Shown: positions 35,023 through 48,287, numbered from the stretch's first letter. The stretch: 64,000 bases of DNA from Taudactylus pleione (GCA_031769625.1 JAUIMM010000637.1:3792501-3856500), one strand, 5' to 3'. The notes: generated by a model not told the origin, from the letters alone. Numbers and translations: made by a program.

Positions 35023-36293
35023 ATGAAATGGCCGCCTACCAATTCACTAGGTACTAGTAATATCACCATTGTACAGCACACCGCTGCTAGCAAGCCTGAT
35101 CCAATTTGCAGGCCAATTGCTGGCTGGTATGAAGTCCTAACACAAAACTACAGGCTTGAATGGTGTTACTACTCATTTAGGAGACACGTTTGGAAAAAAA
35201 TACAGGAGGTGATTCCTGCAAACATCAGACTCCACCCAAAACAGGGTCATTTTTGGAAGACGATAAAAGATAGTTGGTCTAAGAGGTGGCAGTCTTGATT
35301 CGGTGTGGTAGCAATGAAGGGATGAAGCATTAGCCACCACTAAGCGTGCACATTCATATTGTATTTAAATGTTTTCTGCTGATGGCCCCTGCTGTCTATT
35401 ACCTCTGGGTATTGAGTGGGTCAAGTAGTGGCAGGTGGCAGGACAGCGGGCCTTAAGGAAAAGGCCCTGGGCAGCAGATCAGTCATGTTTTGACAACTTT
35501 GGCTGGGGCCTAGCTGAGTGTCCTGGACTGAAACAATCTCCAATACACCAAAAGGTGGGGCTGGATACCTTGCCTCTAGCCTTTCAGGCAGGTTATGAAA
35601 TGATTTTGTTGCATGCCGTGCAGGATAAAGGATTACAGGCAATGTGAAAGAGTGGAATGCAGGACGATTTACTTCAAATGTAATTTTTTTTTAATATTCA
35701 ATGAAATGGCGAAGACCAGCTCCTACCAACACAGCCAAAGAGCACAACAAAAAAGTCCCGAGTCTTTTATTTACACTAACTTTAGTGACATACGTCCTGC
35801 TAGCCGAGCAAAACAGTTCTGCATATAGCACATTTGCCTTCGCAAACAGTTACATGGGTTCTAGACGGCTGATCAGTAATGCTTCCGTTTGCCAATTAGC
35901 AAGATGGGTCTTCTCTGGGTCATCTGTGTCCTGGTATGGAGCCAAGCTCAGCGTGCGTGAAGGCGGGAAAGAGCTCAAGTAGTTTGTTGATAAAACAAGA
36001 CATGGCTTGGTGAGCAAGGGCCGTTTTTAACCAAGAAGATAAGGAGCACTTGTGGCTCGGGCTTTACAAAGGAGGCGTGACTGGAAGATTGGCTCCTGTC
36101 ACAAAGGATACTCAGCAAGAGCCGAACAAGCAGAAAGCTGTCTGCTAGGTCACCAGCCGCTCACTCGTTAATGCATCCTCATAGAAACCAGTGCATCCAG
36201 CCGGCACTTTTAATTCGGTCAATAGCAAATAAAGCATATTACATGCATTCCAAGATGGACACACACTCTAGAGAGCACAGGCCATGTTGCCAC

Positions 36294-36336
36294 ATAAGTC
36301 TTATATTATCCTGAAAAAGGATAATATAAGACTTAT
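36294..36336. repeat. Perfect 19-bp hairpin with 5-nt loop
   Basis: Left arm ataagtcttatattatcct (36294-36312), loop gaaaa, right arm aggataatataagacttat (36318-36336). There are no mismatches. It lies just left of a family Q foldback. Confidence 0.93.
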
Positions 36337-36339
36337 ATC

Positions 36340-36484
36340 ACCTCGAGCCATTGTAGTAAGGATATCCATGCTTGTGGGCAGTCGATTAAATCCAATTGAC
36401 TGAGGTAACAATTAAATCACCTGTGCTCAAGCTTGAATATCCTTAAAACCTGGACTGCAATGGCGGTGTTTGTGAACCTCTGCA
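36340..36484. mobile_element. Family Q foldback, copy 2
   Basis: The right arm tccttaaaacctggactgca and ggcggtgtttgtgaacctctg matches copy 1 at 27941. The left arm (gccattgtagtaaggatatc) has lost its outer part and the ccaggtttt block. Confidence 0.75.
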
Positions 36485-36687
36485 TTACAAAAAATACAGT
36501 TTAAGTGATCTGGATTTGCTTAAGTTTCACTTTGGGATATCCCTGGCTACATCTGTGCATTCATTTTATGGAGACATGCTATAGCACAAAAGGTCACGTT
36601 TGTACATCCCATCTGGTATATTGCATCATTCACTGATTATGGGTACACAATTGTTCAAATTTAACAAGTGCACACAGAGAAGACATA

Positions 36688-36977
36688 AGCTAGGTACACA
36701 CTGGATGATGTGTACCGGGACGATAGGTCAGCCCTTTGGACCGACATATCATACTGTGGGTACACATTAGAGAGAGACGTTATGAACGACGGAATGACCA
36801 CTCGTTCCGTCCTTTAGTAACATGAATGGGGTGGGCTTGCAAGATCGTCAGGTTTAACGTGCAGCACCTCAAACCTGACGACGTAGCGGGAGAGCGCATA
36901 TTGTGCATACACACTGAACGATAGGTCGTTACGATTTGGCGACATCAGAACGACATCCCGCCAGTGTGTACCTAGCT
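36688..36977. mobile_element. Family E-like TIR element (290 bp)
   Basis: The terminal repeats agctaggtacacactgg and ccagtgtgtacctagct are perfect inverted complements of 17 bp. The interior has cgataggtc, tcgttccgtc and acctgacgac motifs as in other GTACACAC-ended elements here. Confidence 0.88.
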
Positions 36978-37766
36978 ACAACCAATGAAAAGAAAATGTA
37001 GGCATTCCTGGTGACACCAATAGTGAACACAAGGAAGCGGCACAAAACTTCCTCTTTACAGGGAGTGGGATTTAATAGTACGTGATGGCCCGCTGCTCAC
37101 CTAACGGCCAGTTACACTGCTGCTCTGTGGGGCATGAGGGAACACATGCGATACCAGCGGACGCCGTGTGTCATTCCAGAACGGCACATCACGTCGATGC
37201 CGTGGAATTGATCCCCGCCTCCCATGAAACATTTAAATGATCTCCCTTCACTAAAGCCCTTAGGCCTAGAAGCTAACAGATTTACAGGTCATATGGAATA
37301 ACAGGAGGGAAAAGCTACCAGTGACATTCAGCATTATACAGACAGGCTCACATGTATCCTTCAAATAAACACTGCTTTTATCTAAGAGCAGGAGGAAATG
37401 AAGATAAATGGGTCTCGTTTCAAAGAAAAAAAAAAGAACCGGATAGAACAAGAGTACCCTCCTTGCATAGGAGGCAATAACAGGCCCTCTTTAAAGTTTA
37501 AACCCCTGTCAGATTCAGGCAGTAAGACAAATGGATTTCAATTTTTGGATTTATTTTTTTCAAGACTAATTGGTCACATACTGTCAGATTACTCTGCTGA
37601 AATAAATCTAATAAAGATAAATAAATAAATTGCTAATGACAATGACAGGCCACCAATACGTTAAGTATTTGCCAGATGATCAGCGTACCTCGCTTTTGGT
37701 CAGACACAAATTTATTTTATGTATATTATAATAAATATATTTATATTTTTTTTTTTTACATATATT

Positions 37767-37923
37767 GGGGGGGAGATGTATCAAACCTTGGAGAGAGATA
37801 AGGTACCAATCACCTCATGTCATTTTTCAAACACAGCCTGTAAAAGTGACAGTTAGGAGCCGATTGGTTGGTACTTTCTCTCTCTCCATTTCACCTCTCT
37901 CCAAGGTTCGATACACCTCCCCC
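37767..37923. mobile_element. Family B MITE, copy 5
   Basis: It runs from gggggggagatgtatcaaac to gttcgatacacctccccc. The inner part contains gtcatttttcaaacacagcc and gagccgattggttggta. Confidence 0.88.
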
Positions 37924-38657
37924 ACTGTATGAGATCGATGATCCAGATACACATTAGATATCTTTTTAAAAGATAAATAAATCAGCAAGAAAAGAAAAAA
38001 ACCAAACTATATATCAGACTAGAAAACGGCATTAAAAGCAACATCTAAAAGGCGAACATAAATTAACCCACTTATCAAGTCACTAAAATCTCTGTATTCA
38101 AAAAGATAAATCATTTTGATGACAGAAGCTGATATATACGCCCAGTGTGGCAGATAGAGAAACAGATGTGACTATGGACAAATCTATAAATCTGTGTCCA
38201 TTCACAGACACTCAGTACCCTTGATTTGAGTCTGTAGGAGAGTTTCCAGAGATTACGTGGTGCTTGGAGACATCCTGACACTCCCCTCCTGTTGTCTACT
38301 CACAAGATTTACTACTGTCAATTAGTTTTCTGTTACAATAACAACTTTCATTACAGGAAAAAAATAAATAAAGTTGCTGGAGATGCAAAACTAAAATAGT
38401 ACTTTACTCCATATATTTTGGGGAGCGGGGGGTATGCACAGTACCTCAGCACGTTACCACCTCTATAGCCAGTAAACATACTTTCTTAACATAAAGAAAG
38501 TGTCTTTTTGGATAAGTCCTGGTTAGTGAGTTGTTTTGTGCTTGTGTAGTCTGTGCAGTGTTTGGGTTGGACAGAATATTGTTACAGCTGTTGTGCCTAT
38601 TAGACTATGCAAAGTTTATATAGTGTTCCCGCTAGACTGCCGGCAGGGCGCTGGGGG

Positions 38658-39322
38658 CAGGGCCGGATTAAGGTCCACATGGGCCTGGAGCTTAAAATGT
38701 TCAAGGGCCTATACTGAGAAGGGGAAGAGCTGTGATCGGTGCTGTGTGGGTGTGGTCAAAGTCACCTGGGTGTGTACACCCCCTACACTGAGGCACAATG
38801 TCTCCTTAACTACATAGAAATAGAAAAATTGCATTTTTTTTTTTTTTGGGGGGGGGAAAACTAGAAAAACCATTTAAATACTTAAAATGCCAGTTAGGCA
38901 GCTGGTAATCATGCTGTTATGTTGATGGGCCTATTTTTATGTGGAGGCCTGGAGCTGTAGTCAGGGTTGGACTGGCCCACAGGGGAACAGGGGGAAATCC
39001 CCGGTGGGCCCCACTGCCTGTAGGCCCACCTCTTCCTCTAGGGGAAAGGTTCCAGACCTCAAATTATAGATTGTTACTCTATTAGATGGTCAGTTACCAG
39101 GAACATTGATCAGCATTGGGGCTTGGTTCTCTTCTATAGAAACTACACCAAGGTTTGCCCATTCGTTAGCCAAGCATCTGTGGTGGCTGACCATACCCCC
39201 TCTGGTGGATGACCACACCCTTTGAGCATGGGCCCCTATCACTGTATTCCCCCGGTGGGCCCTTCATGTCCCAGTACAACACTGGCTGTAGCTCCATCCT
39301 CCCCATTGTTAATCTGGCCCTG
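38658..39322. mobile_element. hAT-like non-autonomous element (outer)
   Basis: The ends cagggccggattaa and ttaatctggccctg are inverted complements with one mismatch. It is flanked by a perfect 8-bp duplication, gctggggg (38650-38657 and 39323-39330). CAGGG-type tips and an 8-bp duplication are characteristic of hAT transposons. A second hAT-like element (38962-39284) is nested inside. There is no transposase frame. Confidence 0.92.
38962..39284. mobile_element. hAT-like non-autonomous element (inner, nested)
   Basis: It starts cagggttggactgg and ends ccagtacaacactg, which are imperfect inverted complements. The flanks gctgtagt (38954-38961) and gctgtagc (39285-39292) are an 8-bp duplication with one mismatch. 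Internal blocks ccccggtgggcccc and cccccggtgggccc recur near the two ends. Confidence 0.88.
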
Positions 39323-40225
39323 GCTGGGGGTGCCGTCGCACATGTTCCTGAAAAGGGGGGGGAGTCGCCGGTCAGGGAGGGGCGGGTCCTTGTGACACAC
39401 CTCCAATTTGTCACATTTGGGGGCGTGCCCAGCACTTATGGAGGTGCTGGGCTTCCCCCAAGCTCTCCGCTCACGATGAGTAGAGATGAGCGGTTCGGTT
39501 TTGGCTCGGATCTTCCCGACAAGTTTTGTGAAAACTCTAAAGCTTGAACTCTGGACTTTACAGGGTTGAAATCCGGAGCCATATAAATCCGGTAATTCAT
39601 TCAGCCTACATAAGCCACTAGCGACAAATACAAAATGAAACGCACAATACAGTGATCGGTTTACTACTGTTTTTCTGCAACACAAAACCCGGCTTGTGTT
39701 GCAGAACAGGTGACAACAGGAAATCACCTCATACAGTGGTCACCCCCTTGATTCAGAGCTCAGTTCAATGGAAACCCGGGCTTCGTCTGAATGCTTACAC
39801 TTCTAATGTGTGCTACCTAATCTGTACTGGATGCCGGCAGCGGGCTGCAAATACACCACAACAATAGGCTTAATCCCATGTATCCTGAAAAAGCCTTGAC
39901 ATCTAAATAAAGAATAAAAAAATAAAAAAAAATGTAAAAAAAAAAAGAACAGCCTTGTCACATAGAGATGGAGAAATCTTAGAAATGGGGTGGGACAAAG
40001 CCCTACAAATCACACAATGAGCTAAATGCCGCTGCACAGCTAATTAAAAGCGGAAGCGCAGGCTCTTCACAGTTAATATTGTGTAAGGAGTTCTCCATCT
40101 ATTCAGAGCCGACCCCCAACTGGGCCCATATTCAGGGAGAATTAATTGTCATTCCAACTACGAGTGTCCTAGTTTCAAACTGAAAATTATTCCCTGGTAG
40201 GATGGGAAAAAAAAAAATATAATAT

Positions 40226-40228
<3 letters not shown>

Positions 40229-40288
<60 letters not shown>
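40229..40288. repeat. (CA)n microsatellite
   Basis: It is a pure CA tract of about 60 bp, the longest CA run in the window. Confidence 0.97.
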
Positions 40289-40291
<3 letters not shown>

Positions 40292-40519
40292 GTCCTTCTG
40301 CATAATTCATTATACAGTAATTTTAGACGGTTGAAGTCAAATTACAAATGATAATAATGATATTAATAATAATAATTACATTTGGGCTAAACTGAGGAAT
40401 AAGAGAAAGGAGGAAGAAGAAGAAAAAAAAAATCCCGCCAGAACAGACTTATTATCAATGAGATATTACCCTACCGCATATATAAAATCAACAACAACTA
40501 CTAAAACAGGCTCCAGAAG

Positions 40520-40790
40520 AGTTCCACGTTTCAGTTGTTCCAAGACATGACCGCAGACGCAATGCAGAGAGCAGTGATTGGAGAATGCAGCAGATAGCCA
40601 ATCAGTGCTCTCGATGCAAGAGGCAAGAGACTATAGAGCTGATGCAGAGAACCTGAACTGGTTGACGCAGCGGAAATACAATCAGTGATCGCAAAACAAG
40701 GGAGGGCAAGATCACCGATTGGATATCTGGGGAGTGGTGCAGAGAGCACAGATTCGGCTGCAGGGGACTGATGCAGATTGAACCAACACA
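40520..40790. repeat. Degenerate tandem-like region
   Basis: Related phrases recur at irregular spacing: gatgcagag(a/g), gcagagagca, caatcagtg and gattgga. The region could be an old minisatellite or a decayed palindromic repeat. A minus-strand open frame here has no recognisable domain. Confidence 0.4.
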
Positions 40791-40973
40791 AGATTTAAGA
40801 GACTGAACTGTGTGTGAGGGTTGTCAACTTGTAGAAAATACATTGTTCCCAGATACTCACAATTCTGCCATTTGAGTATAGTAGAGGTGTTGTACCAATT
40901 AATTATTTATTTTATACGAGTATGTATAATGGGCTGGGGTAAGTTTGTGTTCAGCCACTTCCTAGATACATAA

Positions 40974-41096
40974 GGGGAGATGTATCAAACCTTCAAGAGA
41001 GAAAGTGTAGTCTATACAATGGCAGTTAGGAGTTGCTTGGTTGCTACGAGCAACTTCTCCACTTTATCTCTGTTATAGGTTTGATACAACTCCCGC
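40974..41096. mobile_element. Family B/D hybrid MITE
   Basis: The end ggggagatgtatcaaacctt and the mirrored aggtttgatacaactccc are of family B type. The inside ggttgctacgagcaacttctc resembles the family D arm. Confidence 0.75.
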
Positions 41097-41105
41097 AGAG
41101 ACCTA

Positions 41106-41940
41106 AGTTGGGTACACACTAACCCAACAGTGCAGCTCGATATGTTTGGCCGGTATGCAGTCGGGAAGCCGGCGGACCTAATCCTGACAGCCGGCTTCCC
41201 GACTGTCATATACCAGCAAGGGTCTAAAGACAGGCGTTGATATGCCAACACCTGTCATTAGACATACGCCGGGAGCCCGACATCCCGATCGAAGGGACGC
41301 CAGGAGCCGAGCGCGGATAGCCGCGGTTTAATGTTCCCGGGGGGGACTTGGGGTTAGGCACCCCCCGGGAGGTTAGGTTTAGGCTAGGGGAAGGGTGGGT
41401 TAGCGTTAGGCACCCCCAGAGGGAACTTAGGGTTAGGCACCCGACAGGTTTAGGCGGCGGGGAAGGGGTGGGGGGGGGGGGTTAGGTTTAGGCACTTATA
41501 GGGGGGATTCGGGTTAGGCACTGGGGGGGAAGGTTAGGGTTAGGAACCCCTAAGGGAGGGTTAGCTTAGGGGGCAGAAATATGTTAGTATATACTTACCT
41601 TTGACGAACCGGATTTCCTCCTCTGCAGGGATGCCGCTGTCGGGATTCCAACCGCCGGGCATGGGTCCGGCGGTAAATCATACCGATTTCGTTTGGCCAG
41701 ACATCACAACTGGGCGGCCAGCTGTGATGTCATTGTCGGCGGTTCCTGCAGCCAGTGTACAGGCGGCCGACGGGTCGTCCGTACACACACATGCAGATGC
41801 AGCAGTATATCTGCAGGATGTATCGGTATTGGCTGTGCTGCAGGGCCGACCTGCTATATCTGTGAGCAACGTCGTTCACAGACATCCGCTACTGATGTGT
41901 TCGTCGATCGAACACTATATCTAGGAGTGTATACCCAGCA
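41106..41940. mobile_element. Family F/E TIR element (interrupted)
   Basis: The tips agttgggtacacacta and agtgtatacccagca are inverted complements with a few changes. The right part contains gacatcacaactgggcgg, also found at 58868. A TTAGG-rich element fills about 41145-41690. Confidence 0.7.
41145..41690. mobile_element. Family T element, TTAGG-rich interior, nested in family F
   Basis: The left part holds ggtatgcagtcgggaagccg and its local mirror cggcttcccgactgtcatat; the right end holds aaatcatacc. The interior (41330-41580) repeats ggttaggcacc and gggttaggtttaggc at irregular spacing with G-runs. gtttggcc flanks both sides, but the exact border is uncertain. Confidence 0.6.
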
Positions 41941-43053
41941 TTAGGGAAGAATAGTTTCTAATTTTTCTTTTGAGATCCAATAAATTACTGTGTAATCTTT
42001 CCAACGTGCCTGTGCAATAACAGGAGGCGTGTACACATGCAAAACGTGAGAGCGTTTAGAGCTAGCGGGATCGTGGTATAATGCTACATCATTAAGCGAG
42101 CCTGTTTTTTGTTTTTTTTGCCGTTGTCTTCTTATTGTAAACGTATAAAACACTTCTTAAGGTCCAAACGCGTGTGGAAATGACAGTCGTGAGTGTATAA
42201 ATCATGGGGGATGGAATATAGAATGCAGGTGACAGAACATGTAGGTGATTTTTCTAAAGGGAGGGAGGATTCCACACATACTTACAGACGTGAGTAACAA
42301 GACACCTTGAAAGTCAGATCCAAGTTTTCTCACACCTTGTGGTCACAATTTGTCTTAATTACAGCGAGTTTTAGCCAAGCGATACATTATGAGGAACACT
42401 TAGTGACTAAATCTGACAGCCTGTGACTTTTTTTTTTTAAGTTTGTTTTTCTTCAGTGGCGTAGAGAAAAAGATTTGTATTTCATTCCCAATCCTATAAT
42501 GACACCTTCTCTCCAGGCAGCAGTGTGATGAAGGGAATGCCAACTCCTTTGCTTTGCGCACCTCCAGAGGTTACTCTTGGCTTCGGGAGGGGGAGGGGTC
42601 CCGGGCCTTTAGCTACTGTAACTTGGACAGTTGGGAGGCCGATGACAGACTAGTAATGAGCAGAACCTCACATAGGAAATTTTCCACCCATGTGAAAAGG
42701 GCTGAAAGGACACACAGTATATACTACGTGCACAAGAGTTTTCCTAAAATGTATTTTTCCACAGATACTCAGTAAAGCATAATATTTGTGCGGAACGGCC
42801 CTTAACCTAACATTGTATTTTCACTCTAGACAAAAAAACAACAGGTGGAAATTTTTGTGCCACAAGACTGTGTCGACCGCAAAAAAAAATAAAATAAAAA
42901 ATAAATAAAATAAGATAATTCCGAACATTCGACCAAAGTCCCAGAAATCTGTAGCCCTGAACAGGGTTCAGATTATTAATATTATTTTCTTTGCAATGAG
43001 CCAAATGGAACAAAATATTCTGCTAAATACCAATTACCACCGTTAAACACTTT

Positions 43054-43230
43054 GGGGTCCATTTACTAAGCAGTGTTAGGAGACAGAGTGAAAAGTGATA
43101 AGGTGCCAGCCAATCAGCTCCTAACTGCCATCTCACAGGCTGTGTTTGAAAAATGACAGCTGGGAGCTGATTGGCTGGCACCTTATCACTTTTCACTCTG
43201 TCTCCTAACACTGCTTAGTAAATAGACCCC
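43054..43230. mobile_element. Family A MITE, copy 4
   Basis: It is a 177-bp palindrome from ggggtccatttactaagcag to ctgcttagtaaatagacccc. Its arms include the gacagagtgaaaagtgataa block missing from the copy at 26819. Confidence 0.92.
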
Positions 43231-44410
43231 TTTATTTGAGGAGCTTAGCAGAACTGAATAAGCTGGAGATACAGCTGTGACCATTGGGGATCATTATTTT
43301 CAAATGCACAGCAGACTTCCTGTCTCACGCAAGGATGCTGCATCCAGAGAATGGCTAACCGCACACAGCAATAGAGCGTCTGCAGCATATGCACATAAGG
43401 TACACATATACATTTCTGAAACGTTATAGGCAGTGCTTTTTAACCCTATACAAAAAAGTTACCAATACTTGGGGGGGAAAAAAACATTTACTGGACGGTG
43501 CTCTTCTGAAGTTACAGGTGGACAAAAGTTATTTAGTAGTATCCATACGCTGGATGCTTATTTAAAACATTTAATTATTTTAAATTATTACACTCATTTC
43601 TTCCTATCTCCGGAACCAGATATAATAAAAAGGAGAATGACGTAAAGAACATTTCTCTATTCTTAACAGTATTATCTATGTACAAGAAGGTTCCTCTCCA
43701 CTATACAGAATAATTTATAGAAGCGGTAATCAGTTGAGTCTGAGGGGCAGACTAGATCGCGAGCAGCATCTGGAGTAAGAGTATTAATGGAAGCATATAG
43801 GACTTATTTCTATATCCTAAGATTAAAGGCCTGTGAATGCAGAGACGACCGATGTTTCCTGTGATGTAAGGCGGGATAAATGGATCCCTGTCTAGAGAAC
43901 ATTACAGATCTGAAGGACTGTATTTCAAAGGATTAGAGTCTGTGCCGGGAATAGACATTACTGGTACCACAGCCGAGGCTGTCATCTCCGCTTCCACATC
44001 ACAAGAATCACAATGGGTAGTACGTATGGCAATGCCTGACTATTGGGGGCTCGTCTTACTTGAAAAGCTAAGGACACGTCCATGTAAGTCAACGCAGTAA
44101 ACTGAGATATACGCAGGGTTTAATTCCAGGGGCAGCATGATCTGTGCTGTAATATATGATGGTATTAAATAATGCAGCATGGATCTGCATATGTAACACA
44201 CAATTTATATATGCTACACTATTAGGAAGCCACGAGGAAATCACCTAAAAGAGGAATTTCTGTTTTCATGGCTCTGGTCACTGAAACTCTTTTAAAATGT
44301 TTATTTTCCTAAAATCCAGACTGATAAGCAAGAAGAAGAATTACAAAGCAGGTTACAACAACTGCTTTTCAGAATTTGAAAATTAGAAAAAAAAAAAAAA
44401 AAAACACTAT

Positions 44411-45201
44411 GGCCCGTATTCAATTTGGAGCGAAAAGCCGGAATCGTCGAAAAAGTTTCGCAGATGACGTCATTTCGCCAAGAGAAAAATTATCGCCGTA
44501 TTTAATTTTTCCGCCTAGGCGGAAAGTCAATGCAATGTAATAGGTGAAAAAGTTTCGCCTATGAATAGCAGGCAGAAAAAAGTGCAGAATTGGGGTTTTG
44601 GGGTGCAAAGTTGCGGGAACCCCCGTGCAGCCTTCAGACAGTCCCCCCAAGGTAAACTGTGTCAATTTTTTTTTAAAAAACACTTAAGGACACCCCAAAA
44701 AATCACTTTGAATTTGGGGGCAAAAAAAATATATTTTATGGGACAAAGCGAACTAGACACCAGGGGGGTCCCCAAGTATGCCCAAAGTGTTTTTGCAATT
44801 GCAGGTGCTTGCAGCCCCTATTTTCAAGTACCCCAAATTTGCTGGGATAAGTTATTTTCTGCAAAAAATACTCCTGAATACTGTTCTTCACCACTTATAC
44901 AAAAACGTTATTTAGCAGCTATTGAGCCCGCTTACAAAACACTGAATACTTTCAGCAAGTCAAATCGGGGGGTACCATAGTGAACCCCCATGTCAGAGCA
45001 TCTTTTGGGGGGTCTCAGGCTGATTTCCCCAAATCTGACCTGTCTCTCCGCTTGTTTCAGTTTCGCCGGGTCCCGTTTTTGCGTACTTCAAATTGACTAA
45101 GGGGATACGTGGGGACGCGAGCGATACTTTTCCGCTTGCACAACAGGCAAGAAAGTCCGGGAGGTGGAAAAGTATCGCGGGACCGTTCAAATTGAATTCG
45201 G
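44411..45201. mobile_element. Family G TIR element, copy 2
   Basis: The left end ggcccgtattcaatttggag and the right end caaattgaattcgg are inverted complements with some decay. The interior shares long stretches with the copy at 56857, such as gcagaattggggttttgggg and ggtaaactgtgtcaa. There is no transposase frame. Confidence 0.82.
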
Positions 45202-45307
45202 ATTCAAATGTGGCAGGTGTACCCCAGTTTCCATATAACAAAAAATATGGCAGGCTGATATATGGAGCATGGCAGCTGTAAACTCACTATTCCACAATAC
45301 AGATTGC

Positions 45308-45500
45308 TAATAGAAACATAGAATTTGACGGCAGATAAGAACCACTTAGCCCATCTAGTCTGCCCCTTTTCATTTATCCTTTTGGCAACTTCAACCCTAT
45401 TTGGTCTCTCTTAAGGCTATTCTTATGCCTATCCCAAGCGTGTTTAAATTGTTCCACAGTCTTAGCTTCAACCACATCTGATGGGAGGCTATTCAACTTA
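45308..45500 (+). repeat. Interspersed repeat fragment (ATAGAATTTGACGGC type)
   Basis: It contains acatagaatttgacggcaga, gaaccacttagcccatctag and ttccacagtcttagcttcaa. I associate this wording with a common interspersed repeat of amphibians and some other vertebrates, but I cannot name the family with certainty. No reverse transcriptase frame is present. Confidence 0.55.
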
Positions 45501-45723
45501 TCAATTATTTACAAGACAACGGAACTAGACAGTGGTGGTACTGAAGTTGCTGCTACGGTTCCCAGAGGTAAGAAGGGGGCTGGTAATGGAGCCCATCCAT
45601 TACCAGCCCATCCATCCTCAAAGTCCCAAATAATTTCGTGGTCACCTGAGTCACGAGCTTTGCTCTCAGCAGCTCAAATCTGGTGCCTCATCTGAGCCTT
45701 CCTCAGGCTCGAAATAACCACTC

Positions 45724-45868
45724 AGATAGACTGTAAGCTTGATGCGAGCAGGGCTCTCTTCCCTCTTTGTCTGTCTTGTATTGCCCAATATTACTGGTTT
45801 GTTCCCAACTGTAAAGTACAATGGAATATTCTGGCGCTTTATAACAAATGAATAAATAATAATAATAG
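45724..45868 (+). repeat. Interspersed repeat with AATA-type tail, copy 2
   Basis: It contains actgtaagcttgatgcgagc, ttgtctgtcttgtattgccc, actgtaaagtacaatggaat and a (AATA)n tail. It is collinear with the copy at 24477. Confidence 0.65.
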
Positions 45869-46756
45869 ATATGTGCTTTGGCTAGACCAATCAATCATCT
45901 GCTTGACTGATTTGGTTTCAACCCATTTGCACTAAAGTATAAAATAACTTTTAATGTAGAAGACACTTGCAGCTGTAGCAGAATATAAAAAAGACCAACT
46001 CAATCATTTGCTTACAGTATCTGTGAGATGTACAGTAATTCAAAACACAGCGCCGACTGTTACATAGCAGGAAAATTATAAATCTAGAGAAGCATTCGCA
46101 TGAACGGAGGCGGTCATGCAGGACATGTTAACTGTTTCATTAAATGGAAATCAATTACCTTTGCAGTACAGAGCACTAAGCAAAGTGTGTGGGTTGCATT
46201 TCGGTGTCAGGTGTCTAGAAACACCAAGCTAGGTGGTCGGAGGCAAAAAAAAAAATAAAAAAAAAATAATAATTGCAATGCTGCATTAAAATTTACGGCA
46301 CAAAAGGACTTTACTCATTTAAAATAGTGCAAAATTACTTACATAATTCAATTAAAAAAATAAAATAAAATTTAGATGCGAGAATTTTTGTTTCTTTTTT
46401 TTTTTTACTTTCAAATTAGCAATTTGAGCTTGTTCTTAAAAGTAGGGGATTATCTTTGTTTTGACAGTACCACAAGGTCGGTTACAATACAAATGTCTCC
46501 ACTTTTAGGAATGTTACATTTTTTAGAAAGAGAATTTGGAGTTTTTTCAAAAGTCAATTGCATTTCAATTATCTTGATCTGGAATGTAAAGGTGTCAAAA
46601 AGATCAATTAAAATGTTGTGTCAACCTTAAGTGTCACATTCTGAGCTTTTTTTTTGTGGGGGGTGGGGAACTTCTATGCATTACAAAAAGCAAGCAAGAG
46701 TCAGATAACCTGTTTATTACATACTCATTAGTTACAACAGCAAAAAAACAAAAGGG

Positions 46757-46925
46757 GTCAGATTTACTTAAGCTTATAAAAAAAAAAAAGGGGGAGAGAT
46801 GAAGGCGTTGCCCATAACAACTAATCAGATTGCAGCTCTCATTTTGCAGAGTCTACAAAAATTATAACAGGAATCTGATTAATTGCTAAGGCCAATACCT
46901 CCATTTCCTTTATAGTTGTTTTAGC
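46757..46925. repeat. Degraded family D MITE
   Basis: The left end ggggtcagatttacttaagc, an arm gttgcccataacaactaatc and a mirrored gattaattgctaaggcc are visible. The right terminus has decayed. Confidence 0.5.
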
Positions 46926-48287
46926 AACTGTTAATCCTTTAATTAATAAAAAAAATATATACTTCAAATGTAATGGTGTAGGTTACCAGACCACATAGGA
47001 AGACGTCTGTATTGTTTATACCAATAAGATAAAGGCAATCTATCTGTACATAAAAATGGGGCATTTGGTTCATGGGTTGGACATACAGGTATTGTCATTA
47101 CATATCCCTGGGATAAAGGTTCCCAAAACGCAAATTACAATTCATACAGTGCACACTCAGCCAAGCCCACCAGGTAAATGCAAAAAAAAAAAAATTAAAT
47201 ATTATATTATAATATATATGTGTGTGTGTGTAATAATCCCAAGCACCAAATAGTGAACTAATATTAAACAACATGTGAAAATATGTGACTTCAATTGGAA
47301 AAGCAACTTATCTTTATTAAAAAATCTTTGGTCATCTGACCAGCCATAATTCATACATAAAAAACAAAAAATAGGCAAAACATTGTGTGTAACGTTTTAG
47401 CACTGCGTAAAATGCTTTGAGTTAATATGATGAACGATAGGAAGTGTTGTTTCTAGTTTTGGCCAATGTATAAAATATATTTTAACAAATCTTTCTTTCT
47501 ACGGCAAACACAGATGACCTGCAGTCGCCCAGTCGTTGCTGAACTAGACGTCCCAGCATTTCCAGCAGCTTCGGAGTTCCGTGGTCTTATGCCCGCTTGT
47601 GTTAAACATTGATAGCCGAGAATCTTGCTAATGACTGCCAGCATATTTACATCACCTTATCTTTCAGTGTGAACAAAACTACACTTAGCTTCCTTGGCAA
47701 CCTCCATGGGATTATCAGAGGCAGAAGTGTCACTTGAGTTCTTCTGCGCTGAAGATACCACTATATAAGGTCCCCCCTATCACTGCCTTGTAGACTTCAC
47801 CGAGCCAAACACACACTTGAATTTATGATCTCTCCACTTTCACCCAATAAGTTGCTGCAACTTCACTTTTCATTCTGAAGATCTCAAACAGGGCTCCTAA
47901 GATATGGTACTAATTAATCTCCCAGATAACTGCTATCGCCAAACAGGCTAGGAAGAGGTTTTGTTTTTTAATCTTTATTTTGTTAATTACAGACTAGGGT
48001 GGAATTCTTATTGAATGTACTTGTTAGTGATCAATAAACACATTTGAAGGCCAAACTATTGTGGCAGCCGGGAATGCTAGCAATGGCGCTCAAATTAAAT
48101 AAAAAAAAATAACTAAAGTGAAGAATCTGCCAGGTAAAAGCATTTCCATAGTGTAGCTTAAGTAAAAACACTCATAGAAAAGAAAAATAGGCACACATAT
48201 GAGCGCCAAACAGCCCTTCTCGGCCCACCAGGTCCTGAGTGCCTCGATTTGCATCTTGCGTCTTTTCTGCTCAAATGTGCTTCTTAA

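Noticed and set aside
36294..36336. Hairpin as a microRNA precursor
   Set aside because: A 43-nt perfect stem-loop is too short for a typical precursor and is pure AT-rich palindrome.
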